Assembly: GCF_964355755.1 (NCBI RefSeq)
Contig: NC_092678.1
Location: forward strand, 3,482,922-3,546,921
Origin: Antedon mediterranea
Lineage: Eukaryota > Echinodermata > Crinoidea > Comatulida > Antedonidae
Length of the DNA stretch: 64,000 nt
Direction: 5' to 3'
Shown: positions 12,196 through 23,715 of the stretch, piece by piece
Position numbering within the stretch: position 1 is the stretch's first letter
Layout of the letters: each line of letters starts with the position of its first letter
Translations under genes and position numbers: made by a program
Notes under the pieces: model-generated
The model's input: only the letters and a program-made list of their open reading frames with translations
Database searches by the model: none
Told to the model about the DNA's origin: nothing

Positions 12196-13139
12196 TCATT
12201 TATCTTCTCCCGACTGAGAATTAGCTTGCACGTTCGCCAGATTTGCTGGAGCAGCTAAAATAAAACAATATATATCAGTAAGTATGATAACATAATAAAT
12301 GTAATTTAAATTAACTGTACTTTGTTTCAATGGTTGTACAAATTGGAGTGACATCGCTGAGTAAATGATGAGCTAAATGTAAATAATACGGTGAAAAATA
12401 TATGAACTGTAAATGATACATTATATATATTTTAAATAATATATAATAAACGTTTGGTGATTTAATGTAGGTTGATTAGTATTCCATTGAGATAGCGCCT
12501 TCTGGATGGCTCCTTAGGTCATTTACATATGTGCGCAATTTAGCCAAGAAGGCTGAGTCGCAGGTCATTCCCCACCATTTTTTATGTACGTAATTTATTT
12601 TTTAGTTGTTCCAAATAATTACCGTTTTCGTTAGAATTTGTGTTTCCTCCGGCGCCGAGTTGAGCGGGACCTCCATCTTCGTTAGAGGCTGTACCGTCGT
12701 CTTGCCTTCGCGCCCCTATCATTAGAAAAGTTTATTATGTTAAATATTTATTTCAACCCCATCAAACAGCGATATTTCCAATTGAATGATACATTTTGTG
12801 ATCAATTAAGTTTATAAGATGAAAAACATTTTTCTTTTTTACTCTCCTTTTTATAAAACCATTAGGGAAAAAAAATATATGTCTGATTTAAATGTATACA
12901 GGTTAAAAAATATGTTTGTAAACATTGAAACCCATACAATTAAGTCTTTTGCAACTTACTTATATAAAGCTTATGACAAAGTAGGTCCGAAAATAATATA
13001 GATTTTATTATGAGAAATAGGCCGGGGGCCATTGCTTATTGAAATAAAAGAAAGAAAAAAAAAGAAAGAATCACACTTTCTGAAAGTATCACTAAAATTT
13101 CGTTTGGAAATAATTAGAATAACGTATATAATGTTCTTC

Positions 13140-13174
<35 letters not shown>

Positions 13175-13706
13175 CATTTATTTACCCAGGGTGGCCCAAA
13201 CGGTTAAAAACTGGTTTCCATTGGGGCCCTGCATTTTACGTGCAAAAGCAATAGCACACAGTTAATAATGTATAACTCACTGTCCTAATTAAAAGAGGGC
13301 AATCCTGTTCACAGACGATCATATACACAGGTATAAACACAAATAAGATTTTAAATAAATAAACATTTGCATGCATGTCATTATTATTAGTATTATTAGA
13401 AAGATATGTATTAATACATTAGAACTCCTACAAAGGGGATAAGTTCTTGACCCAGTAAGTTCCCCTTAAATGAGTGTCATAATAGTTGGTTGACCGGAAT
13501 GTTTATTAACATGCTCTTCATTTGTTTAACAGTAACGGTATCACCTTAATAGGGTATCACATATATCATGATTGTCATCTTAATAAGGGTGCCCCAAAGG
13601 GGCTGTACTGTATTTGTTCATACATCACTATACTATGAATCTTACTTTCTCGTCTTGCCGTCACAGCTATAATAAGAACGAGGCATAAGAAAAACGAATA
13701 ACGCAT
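12196..13706 (-). CDS. Small secreted peptide precursor, 70 aa, no Kazal domain
   Basis: Three exons, 13706-13646, 12715-12623 and 12254-12196, all phase 1, give a 70-residue protein. Residues 1 to about 17 form a signal peptide (MRYSFFLCLVLIIAVTA). Next comes an Arg-rich stretch (RRERARRQ) that contains furin-type dibasic sites. The rest is a Gly/Asn/Asp-rich acidic stretch and a final exon with ANLANVQANSQSGEDK. There is no cysteine after the signal peptide, so no Kazal fold. The ATG exon is preceded by a good acceptor (tatag), so a non-coding exon upstream is expected. The last exon is clearly homologous to the last exon of the damaged gene at 10.1-11.0 kb. I do not recognise a known peptide hormone or antimicrobial peptide. 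Role unknown; a processed secreted peptide is plausible. Confidence 0.65.
13138..13176. repeat. (TTTA)n microsatellite and start of a dispersed repeat
   Basis: About ten TTTA units, followed by sequence (ttacccagggtggcccaaac) resembling the ends of dispersed elements. Lies in intron 1 of the 70-aa peptide gene. Confidence 0.6.
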
Positions 13707-14073
13707 GATGTCCTATAAAATAGAAAAACAATAATATAGTATGGTAACTTTAGATATTTGAAGAATCTTGCTCCTCGTATATGTACACGCAAATAATTTC
13801 ACCAATCACAAGTAACAGTTTGGGTGACCCATTGTTTGTGATTGGTCGATTTAATGTACGTTACTCGTATTTGTTGTTGTTTTCATCACCATTTCCAGTG
13901 CTGGCACTCTCCATTCTATATGAACCTTTTTATTTTTCAAATTTTCAATTTTAAACTCCAATTAAAAACAATGTCTGTTAGTTTCGCTCGTTATCAATAT
14001 TAATGAATAATTAACTTAAATTATATACAATATTTCAATAATTTCCTTTTCCTGTTTGAAGGGGTTTGAAAGT

Positions 14074-14185
14074 GGCCTAGACACTTTAGAGGATGTGTAC
14101 CGATCCCTTGACATTGGCCTAGACACTTTAGGGGACGTGTACCGACCCCTTGACTTTGGCCTTTAGAGGTACCGAACCCTTGCCT
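14074..14185. repeat. 42-bp tandem repeat, 2.6 copies
   Basis: GGCCTAGACACTTTAGAGGA recurs at 14074 and 14116, with a shortened third copy from 14158. The period is 42 bp and the copies differ by a few substitutions. Intergenic. Confidence 0.7.
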
Positions 14186-14665
14186 TTAAAGCGTCATCCA
14201 AAACCATTTGCCCTTTTATTGCCCTAAGATTACAAATCCTCAATTCTATTACATTTTTTACTTGTTTAGAGTTTAAAGTCCCAATTAATCTAGATGTTCC
14301 ATGAACAGTTTATTGACTTAACATGTGAATGGAATATATCTCGCTAAATTTCTGAGCTGTCACGAATCTCTGATAACTAGTTCCTCTCTATGTGACGGTA
14401 TTAATTTTCGATAATTATAGTACCTTAATTGTTTCTCCGTGTTTCTCTCTTTGGCATCCGACACAAATGTATTAGTAGCTAAATGGAACTAAGCTACACC
14501 CACAGCTTTCGCTATACCTATTTTAAGAAACGCAAGCCTACAGTGAGGGGTTTCCCTCTGCTGAACACCCCCTGACCATGCGTGCCCTGAGAACCTATTA
14601 TTAGCAATGTTTTGTTGATGTATACTGTGCGGCATAATCAAATTTATTCGCAATATTGTTATTAA

Positions 14666-14815
14666 GCTCTGTTACACATCAAACTTTACGTGACAAACAA
14701 ATGTGATGGGCCCATATATGGATACGATGATGTCAAATCAGTACCATATTTGGGCATATCACTACCATATTTGGGCACACTTTTCTTTGTCAAACTAGTT
14801 TGGTAGTAGCGTATG
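14666..14815. mobile_element. MITE family A, copy 4
   Basis: Left end AGCTCTGTTACACATCAAAC, interior gatgggcccatatatggata and gggcacac, right end caaactagtttggtagtagc. It matches the family over its whole length, with small deletions. Confidence 0.65.
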
Positions 14816-15181
14816 TGAAATGTTTTAAATTACCAAATTAAAGTACTCACTACTGATGAAGCTAATAATATAACGCCATAGAATAATCGATATGAAAAAG
14901 TATAGAAATTGACTAACCGAAGTCACTATAATATTGTAGGGCAGCCATTACGTAAATTGTGACGCTGACAAATGCAATTGAAACGAAACCACTAAACATT
15001 TAAAAATATTGATATAAAAGATGTAACCTGAAGTTTAAGTAATTAGAACTGTTTTCCAAAAATACTTAAATACAATAAATACCTTTTTTTTTTGGATGAT
15101 CTCGTCAACAATATACACGACTTGAAGTGCTTGGTAGTTGCTTACAAACAAATATGTGATTCAATTTAAAAGCATTTCTCA

Positions 15182-15189
15182 TTTTTATA
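15182..15189 (-). promoter_or_regulatory. Possible TATA box of the 70-aa peptide gene
   Basis: TATAAAAA on the minus strand, followed after about 100 bases by a donor (AAAG/GTATTT near 15083). This could define a non-coding first exon spliced to the ATG exon at 13.7 kb. Tentative, as the intron would be about 1.4 kb. Confidence 0.3.
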
Positions 15190-16283
15190 CTTTTTTTTGA
15201 ATGATTATGTGGCAGTGCAGGGTTGCCAATATCTGGGTCTCCCGCACGTAGGCCATTTTCACATGATAAAAAAAGGTTTTAAGTTAAATCCACTACAGAC
15301 GAGAACCCGTGTGTCATCAAAAATCTAATCCAACCTCAATTAATCATGGCTAGTAAGAATTGATGTATAGCACACACGAGATCAATTGATTTATATTATT
15401 AATATCTAATATAAATGTTGATATTTGTTGGCAACCTAATCGACGGATACTTCGTACGTATCTAATGTGTATCTTCAATCGTATCTTCATAAGTTTTGGC
15501 ACGTGCCGCGCGTCATAGACAAAATCGCTTACAATTCGATTGACAGTATTGGTTCCTAGCGAGGAACAAGTTCTCAAAAACTGGGGACCAGTGACTGAAA
15601 ACTGGTGTCTTAAATTTAATGTATTATATAAATTGGATTAGTGTAACATTTGTATATATAATATTTGTATATATAATATTACAGTTCGACAATAAAACAT
15701 TGTTTTACTTTCATATTTTATTAGTACTCATTCAAGGTACGTACATAATGGTAAAATATTATGTTATTCTGACTACATTTAATGTTATATAAAATGGACC
15801 TGCCAGCGACTGTTTTAATAATTTATTCAATATACAATTCAGTTTATTATTAGTTCAATATTATAATATTTGAATATATTTCGTTGTAAATGATGTGTTA
15901 ATAATATACATCAAGTCTACCCCAAAAAAATGTTTACCCCTTCTCCAAATGCATAATTAATTATGGACTCCATATTTGATACCTTTTCTATCAGCTTTTG
16001 CTCACGTGATTGTCTTTTCTTTTCTTTATCAATGTTGTAAAATAGAATAAAGTAATCCCAATTATAGGAGATAATGATAACGTATATAAATAGCACCTTA
16101 GTTTCTAGTCTTCTTTGTTACCTCTGAGCGACATGCTTATCAATTGATTTTTACAAAGCGTTATCAATAATTTTGTATAATATTAGTATTTCAGTTTCGA
16201 TGTGTTTCATTTGTGAACAGTAGGAACAGTTTACAGTTGATGAAGTGCAGAGTAACATTGACACAATGATGGTTCTACGTCAT

Positions 16284-18636
16284 TTAAGGCATCTGGTCGC
16301 CTACAGGATCTAGATTACCTAAAAAAACAGTAATAATAATATTAATATCAAAATATTAAATATAGTTTTTTTTTTTATAGTTTTTTGCCCTTTCATCATG
16401 CCGGTGCCAGGTGGTAATTACCTGGTTCTTTAGCCGTATCCGGTGCCAGTTGCTCAGTCTTACACTCCCCTTTATGTTCTACAAAGAACTCTGGTGTGTT
16501 GTTTCTGCACATTACGGCTTCAAAGACGCATTGTGAAACATAGGTTTCCCCGTCACTACCACACACGGCGTCGTTTTCGAGTGGACATGATGTCCTACAG
16601 GTCGGTTTTGCTGGCTCAGGAGTGATTTTTTGTGTAGTTTTAGTTTTTTCCGTTGCCCTCTTGGCATTTGTCACCATTGCGCCGGTTGTGACGACTGTAG
16701 TAAATAAATGTCACCATTAACTTCAAATTTTCCCTCACTACCATTGATAATATTAATAGATCATATTGCATAGTTGTATACTGGTATACTTAACTTAATG
16801 CAATATTACCAACATCGTCACCCGTATCTCCTTCGATGTTACCTTTATTAACGTAACGTATTTACGTAATAAATAAACGTGACGTCTATGTTCTTTCCAA
16901 TTCATGCATGGTAGGTTGCCCACTCATTAATTTTTGTTTCCCTTCATGTCAATATAGATGATCATATTTTATTTCTAGATACTTATACTAGTGATAAAAA
17001 AGGCCACCTGATTTGATTAGTTAAAATAGGCCCCAAAACAGAACGAAATACAGATAATTATGAACATCGCAATATATTAGCACAATATATCTTAAGGTAG
17101 AAAAGTTTTACCATTAACTTGAGGTGAGTTTACACCAGGGGCTGGGCCACTTCCAGCGTCTCCTCTATCAACTTGACGTGGCGTAGAGGTATCACGAACG
17201 GTGGTGGTTTCACGGACTGTGGTGGTCGTTTCAACTGGCATAGCTATAGTTGTTGTCGCAAGAGGGATTGTAGCAGTAGCAATCTCTACTGGAGGATCTG
17301 TCATGGATGACTCTGCTACTAGACTGCTAGGTCCCACCACTGAAGATAAAGATGACAACTCTACCAAAGAAAAAACATATTATTAAATCACCGTTTAAAG
17401 ATGCTTTGTCCTTTAAAATATGATATAGATGAATAAACTCGAATAAACTTGAATAGGCCATTTTGCAGTGTTAATAAAGTTATTCATTCCCATCTCAAGA
17501 TGTTTTAATGCACTTGTTGGTCAAAGTATTAACCATGTTAAGTTCCCATCTTTACAGAACCTCCTCAGACATTGATCAAGTATATTAGTGCATTATATAT
17601 TTTTCAAACTATACCAACCACTTGTAAAACTGCTTTCATTGCTTTCACTAGAGTCTTCCTCCGAACTACTGTCGTCCTCGTTTTGTACATTGTCTGCAAA
17701 TTTGTTCTCTCTCTCGTAATTTTCGTTTTCATTGTCGTTCACTGTCAAAGAAAATATACGTCTTATATTATAATTGCATTACAATAACAACAAAAACAAC
17801 AACATTATGTAAAATCTGTAAAAAGTCCCCTTACCAACCAAGATTCGAACTTTTTAAGAACTATATGTAAATGTCCTTATCACTGCGGATGTCATGTTCT
17901 AGCTCAATTGATTACATGATTTATTTTATTTATTTTTATTTTATGTCTTTAGGCAATGTGGCCAAGGATTTCCAATAGTGAATTAATCACTGTCCTATCA
18001 GATAGGTGGTAATCCCCCTGATACAGGGGCTATTGTGTGAACCAGTTCACCGGGGTAACCCCCTACTCTTTTTCGAATAATGAACTGGGTTCTTTAAAGT
18101 ACACACAGGTTATAACTATGTACACTGGACCTACGGTTTATAGTCCTTATCCGAGAAGACTTGTTCCACCACCAGAACTAGGAGCGAGTCGGCCTCGAAC
18201 CCTTGCCGATGTTGTTGTTGGCTCTTTAGGTACGGTAAACGGCGATATACATACGGTAAACGAATGATATATTTTAATTGTACGCACCTACTGCACAGAT
18301 ATTACATATTTTGTACTTCTCCTGATGATTGTGCCAAATTTATAGTATTTAATAGTGTGACTATTTAGATCTATAGTTTTAATTATTTAGAATGTACAAT
18401 ATATTTTATATAAAATGATAGCCAAATGAAAAGAAACTTCTAACATTTAATGAACACTGTACTTCGTACTTGTGTGATATTCTTTCAGTAATTGAATAGT
18501 ATAGTTTTTACTTACTTTGACCATATCGGAGAAAATGCTGAAAGGGGTTGTTATTGTACCTCTGGTAGTAAGGGGCAGCTGAGGTCATGGTTATAAAGGC
18601 TAGGCCTAGTACAACAAGCATACTTAATTTCGTCAT
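16284..18636 (-). CDS. Secreted Ser/Glu- and Thr-rich protein with one Kazal domain (266 aa model)
   Basis: Five exons: 18636-18516, 17741-17619, 17360-17112, 16694-16422 and 16318-16284, all phase 1 junctions, summing to 266 residues. Exon 1: signal peptide (MTKLSMLVVLGLAFITMTSA) then APYYQRYNNN. Exon 2: acidic, with DDSSSEEDSSESNESS. Exon 3: Ser/Thr/Val-rich, with TTTTVRETTTVRDTS, mucin-like. Exon 4: Thr/Lys linker and a Kazal domain (CRTSCPLENDAVCGSDG...C), P1 Leu. Exon 5 adds only GNLDPVGDQMP and a TAA. If the last intron is retained, a TGA follows soon after the Kazal domain, so either ending gives a nearly identical protein. The layout (signal, acidic Ser/Glu, Thr linker, Kazal) matches the 210-aa gene at 5.1-8.3 kb, so the two are probably duplicates. 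Extracellular; target protease unknown. Confidence 0.78.
17914..18250. mobile_element. Dispersed repeat, SINE-like (intronic)
   Basis: A stretch of TTTATTTTTA on one side and, on the minus strand, a B-box-like GGGTTCGAGGCC near its other side suggest a Pol III-derived short element. It lies in intron 1 of the 266-aa Kazal gene. I could not find a clear A box, so the class is uncertain. Confidence 0.35.
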
Positions 18637-19091
18637 ATTGGAACTACAAAAACAATAAACAAATATGAATTATATTGTCAATATTAAACAGCATTATTGA
18701 TATATACATACAGTATAGAATTAATATTAAAAGATGCCCCAACAAAATATTCCCTTATTAGAGAGTGTCTCCTGAATATGGGTTGGTCGTAGTATTACAA
18801 CTTATATTGTTTCTCAGGAAAGTATCCCCTGGATAGTGGTGTTCTATTTTCTTACACAGTACTAGGATGTGCATACCCTACCCTAATGTGCCCTTCCATG
18901 GAACCACATGTATTAGAATTATCATTGCAATCTTTCCTCATGGGAACGAATTAATAGCCCAGTGATTCATACGGATTGGTTAGATGTCAGGTGATAAACT
19001 AACACAGTTTTGCAGCAATAGCAGCAACAGTACTTAAATACTTCTTTATGATTGATTTTAAACCTATGTTAAATAGTAACATTATACATAC

Positions 19092-19169
19092 CTTGGTTGA
19101 TTCTTCTTGTTTGATTCAGGGTACCATAAAAGTGTTCTATTGTGAAACATATATATACATACTTTATAA
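19092..19169 (-). promoter_or_regulatory. Promoter and non-coding first exon of the 266-aa Kazal gene
   Basis: On the minus strand, TATAAAG (about 19168-19163) and a TATATATA run (about 19156-19150) lie 20-40 bases before a likely transcription start. The short exon ends in CAACCAAG/GTATGT at 19092. The coding exon at 18.6 kb begins after an acceptor (ttttgtag) about 10 bases before the ATG, as expected for a 5' untranslated exon. Confidence 0.5.
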
Positions 19170-20511
19170 TACTTGGTTAAGACGGAAACAATTACGCATG
19201 TAGTCTGACGTCACTGTCTTTCATGGTCTTTGATTTTATTTCATTTCCACAAATTTCTAATTATAGGAAGTACAATAATTAGATTAATTAAGTTTCCTTT
19301 TGCTGTTATGTTCTTAGTTTGGAGTTTTTCAAAGTCTATTGTAATTAAATTTGCAGCTTATAATATGTTTATATGTACATACTTATATAAAAGTAGTAAA
19401 GATATATTATAGAGATAGATAGATTTTGAGATAGTGAGATTTAGGATTTGGTAGTCGGAAGTTGACTTATACCACGACTACCAATAGGAAATGTGTCAAA
19501 AGATGATTTAATCTCTGAAACAAAAGAGTATTCTCTGTTATATCGTGAGAAAATGTTTTTATTAGCGTTTTAAAAGTTAGGTTACTATGTTTAATGTCAC
19601 CACAGTGGTCACCGATTTTAAGAATCATTTTGTGATGACTTGGTTAAAAATATACATTGAGGATGTATGCGTTTTGTAACTGATGAACTTCCGGTAAATC
19701 CCGAAGACAATCAGTTTGGTTATCCTATTTTTGTTTTAATGTAATTTCCATTTGATAAAAAATATATACAGACCGTACACAGTACAAAGGAGAAATACGG
19801 TGCAAAACTACGAAAAAAAATGGTCACATTAATATTCTCTTTCATTCGGTGCTATAATGGCAGACAAGTAAAAACTATTTCGAAATCTATTTATGGACCG
19901 GCACCTAAGAATCTCAAAACAAGTGCATGAGATGGTTTGGGTTAACAAGTCGCAATATTAATGAATAAAACAGCATAAAATACTTATATCTATCTGTAAA
20001 CACATATTGTATGCTTTAGGTTGTGTTTGAATTTACATTTTTCCATTGATCGACATTTTAAAAATGTCACCCACCCCACCATCAGTTTATAAGTTGACTT
20101 AGCCACTTTGAAGACAGGATGTGAACAATTACGTACGCCTCCGCAATAGTTAAGATGGGCGTTTCTATGAACCAATAATTACAAATTGTTTGCAACGTCC
20201 AGGCTTCTCGATTACAAGTTCAATAACTTTTTTTACCAAAGTATATTTTTAATGTATGGACATAACAACAGAACAAAAATACGTAAGTGCGCGATAATAT
20301 TGATAGTGTTTTGTCCGCACCGGCGCACGTTAAGTGACGTCAGACTATGGTATTAATTTACTATGACAAAACAAAATTACTATCTGTCTAGGACTTTTTA
20401 TAGATATATTAGGTTCGTGCTGTGGGTATACACACTTTTACTTGACGATATACACTGTATGGTCATTTTCATTTGTTAGATTTACTTCTAATTTGCCCCA
20501 TCCATTTGGTA

Positions 20512-20605
20512 AACTCTGTCTACACTATCACACTGTATGGACATGGATGATGTCATATCACTACCATATTTGGCCATATCACTACCATATTTGGGCACAT
20601 CACAC
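20512..20605. mobile_element. MITE family A, truncated copy 5
   Basis: Carries CTCTGTCTACACTATCACAC, gatgatgtcatatcactacc and gggcacatcacac, but lacks the right terminal repeat. Confidence 0.55.
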
Positions 20606-21227
20606 TTCATTTCCCTCCTCCGCCCATGCAATATAGAAAATATGACAATGCTATTATTATATTTAGCTAGTTGTTCAGTTTAATGTTACTCATGACTTTG
20701 ACAATTTTGAGAAATGAATGTTGATTTTTTATCAATTAAGATTCTTTAAGGTGTTTAGCTTTCCTAGATATCGTCAAGGGTCTAATTTAACACATGCACT
20801 CAATTTTCAGTTTCTGCTTTTTTGTTTAGTTGCTTGTCTAGTAGCTCAATCAGTCCATTGTGACCACGTGCGTTTCGTTGCGTTTCACTTTTGCTTTAGT
20901 ATTTAGAGTAAGTCATTGATATTGTAGGCTTAGTCGTAATATGTTGGATTTATAGAAAAGTGTAAGTCACAATTTGTAGGTAATCCCCATCGATCCACCT
21001 CGTAATCGTCTAAGTTAATCTTCTTGCTTGCAAACTTGCAAACGATCTTGTTGGTTCTGGTAGATCAACCGCGTAGATAAGCCTAACGTTGGCAACTAAA
21101 AAGAGTTCATCTGCAAGATATACCTTGATGATGGAAGACTTTTGGCAAATGACCAATAGAACTTAGGCTAAAGTACGTTGACTCGTCCCATAATATAATT
21201 ATACAATAAACTTGGGGTAAAGCTTAA

Positions 21228-21433
21228 AGCCTGTTTTCCTGTCGACGTTAGTAGACGCTATCGTCGTTGATCGTTAAAAGTTCAACGACGATCGTTTGAA
21301 AACGATCAAGTTGAAATGATAACGATAGCGATTACCTTTTCCTGTAAATCGCTAACATTTCAATGTTTACGTAGAAGATTGCCGATTAATGTTAACGATA
21401 GCGTCGAATAACGTCGACAAGAAAACAGGCTTA
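21228..21433. mobile_element. MITE-like element, second type
   Basis: Inverted ends: AAGCCTGTTTTCCTGTCGAC at the left and its reverse complement GTCGACAAGAAAACAGGCTT at the right (one or two differences). The match extends into GACGCTATCGT further in. It is flanked by TTA/TTAA-like bases and is non-coding, about 205 bp. Confidence 0.7.
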
Positions 21434-22373
21434 AGAAAACCATTGATGTAATTATCAATATCATATATTTATGTTTATAATTTTAGCAACACCTGTTATT
21501 TTGCTTTGTTATCTGTCTTGTTTATTGAATGACCTATAGTCAATAAAATGGACTATTAAGCCCCCCACAATCTGTGCTTATATTAAGTTTGTCCAAAGAA
21601 TCGTATCTCAACAATTAATGTAGATTCATTTTAATATTATTGAGTATTTTTTTAAAAACTTCTTAAAGTATTTTCAAAATTATGTAACAAAGATTTAATA
21701 GCGAGTCATCAATATCACTATGCATTGTATTGTCATTTGATGTCAAAATCCGGGGATTTTCATGACTTTGTAATATTTTTATAGAATGATTCATATAAGT
21801 AGCATGCCTGTTTGCACGTAAGCCACAACTTGACATGGGTAGAACATCTTCACTGTCTTGTATCAACGCATGGAATGCCAATTTTCTGACATAAAATGTC
21901 ATTATCTTGGACGTGATGACAGTCGAACTTGGTTTGTTCATTAAGAGTAATAGAATGTAAATCCGCCAATATAATCTTGAATTACTTTATATACCCTAGG
22001 CCTACATTGTAATAGAATTTACAAAAATGATGAGGCGAAACATGGGTGTGACATAGGCCTACTAACTCATTATATTGTTATTAAAACAAATTAAGTTTGG
22101 AGATAAATTTTACAACCATGAAATGTTTTTAATAGATTTAATTAACACTTTTTATTAGATAATAATGACACAACTAATACAAACATGCTAATATTATTGT
22201 ATTTCTCTCTTAGTTTAGCTAAGATAGAAATGCAATACATCATGGGCCCACTTCATTTGGATCGTAGTAGTCAGAGCTTAAGCTGAGTTCGATCATGGCA
22301 GGTCCATGTGGCAGGTCTCAAAGAACTCTTATTTTTGCCAAGTTGGCCTATTTTTCTTTCGGAAGAGAAGGGT

Positions 22374-22897
22374 TGTCAAATATTCCTTGTAGGCTATTAC
22401 ATATCTGACTGTAATAAATTACCATTCCTAACAGATACAGTAACTTAGTATTTACAAGAACATTCTAGAATAAGATGTTTTGATTTAAGAAACCATGCAT
22501 AATTAATAAGAACAATCAGGAACATTCCAGAAGTACTATTAATAGAAACTGTAATCATGTAATAATGAGAAGTATAAAGAATGATCTAGAACAATAGGAA
22601 CATATTGTATATAAGGGGAAGTATGACAATTGTAAGAGGGAGAAGGATTTTTTATTGAAGCATTTATTTTAAAGAAGATTGTTGGATTAGAGGTTGGATA
22701 TTATATTGTAAAGTTATTGTGAAGCTGTTGTTTAAAGTGCTTACTGGATTGTTAAAAGTTGAAGTTGATTGAAATTAAAGCTTTGTTTTGGGGTTATTTT
22801 ACAACTTTGTGGATTTTGTGTGTATACTTTTATGTCACAAGAGAGTTCCTAAAGTATTTTCAACCGCTCGGAAACATACGTGAGAGGAGTTCGTGAC
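22374..22897 (+). mobile_element. Possible solo LTR
   Basis: The segment begins TGTCAAATATTCC and ends TTCGTGACA, so TGTCA...TGACA form a short inverted pair. Inside are a TATA box (TATATAAGG, about 22608) and, 160 bp later, a polyadenylation-like AATTAAAG. This order is usual for an LTR. No 5-bp target duplication is seen (AGGGT against CTGAG), and no second LTR or gag/pol frame is present, so this stays a suggestion. Confidence 0.35.
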
Positions 22898-23416
22898 ACT
22901 GAGCCGGAACGACACCACTTAAAGCTTGACCCTCTCTACATTCTTTATTTTAGGCCTACTATTTATGGATCTCTGTTTAATATCATATAAAATAGACATC
23001 ATAGACATTGAATATAAATTACTACAAACACTGTTTTCAAAGTTTTCAATTTAATAACTATTCACCAATTATAGATTGTGCAATTTATATACGATTAGAT
23101 AGATTCCATACTACTTTCATTCGTCTTATTTGTTTAGTATTTTGACATTTTTTCATAGAAAGGAAGTTTAGGAGTATTATACATAGATTATTTTGGCGCG
23201 AATTCAGATTACACTTTTAGTGGTTAACTTTAAAGTACATTTTCACAAGACAGATTATCAACTGTCTTATTAATTCTAACGATACGCTGAAATGACGGAT
23301 TAAGATGAGTAACAATCATGTCTAAAATTGTATTAAAAAGTATGCAGTTAATACGGAGTCACCACTTCAATTTGACGTCAGTAACGCCGGGAATACTAGC
23401 ATACTAGAGGGCGTAT

Positions 23417-23431
23417 TTTATTTTCTTTATT
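23417..23431 (-). promoter_or_regulatory. Candidate polyadenylation signals of the giant gene
   Basis: Two AATAAA hexamers on the minus strand, about 285-300 bases after the giant gene's stop codon at 23716. Either could set its 3' end. Confidence 0.4.
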
Positions 23432-23715
23432 TCTAATTTATACTAGCGACCTCTCCAGTTCAGGAAATAACTACATTACCTATTTGTATAGGTATAAGTA
23501 CATGATGATTCCGAATATTGTTTTATGCCATATCATTCAGCGTAATTTAATACAACATATAGGCATACAAGAAGTAATCCAATGTACTAGGCCTGAGGTT
23601 GTAAATACATACATAAGTTATGCACTTACAAGAATATTCTGAAACAAATTCAAAATAAATTAAAAAAATCAAAATTTGACTATTCAGAATGTTCAGGAAA
23701 ATTTAACTTATTTTG

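Larger units (their letters stand above)
19170..23415. other. Intergenic stretch between the giant gene and the 266-aa Kazal gene
   Basis: No gene recognised. Contains a MITE family A fragment (20512-20605), a second MITE type (21228-21433), an LTR-like segment (22374-22897) and unique AT-rich sequence. A 92-codon minus frame at 21663-21941 has no signal peptide or known motif. Confidence 0.5.

Noticed and set aside
22374-22897. Complete LTR retrotransposon
   Set aside because: Only one LTR-like segment; no target duplication, primer binding site or gag/pol frame was seen, so it is listed only as a possible solo LTR.
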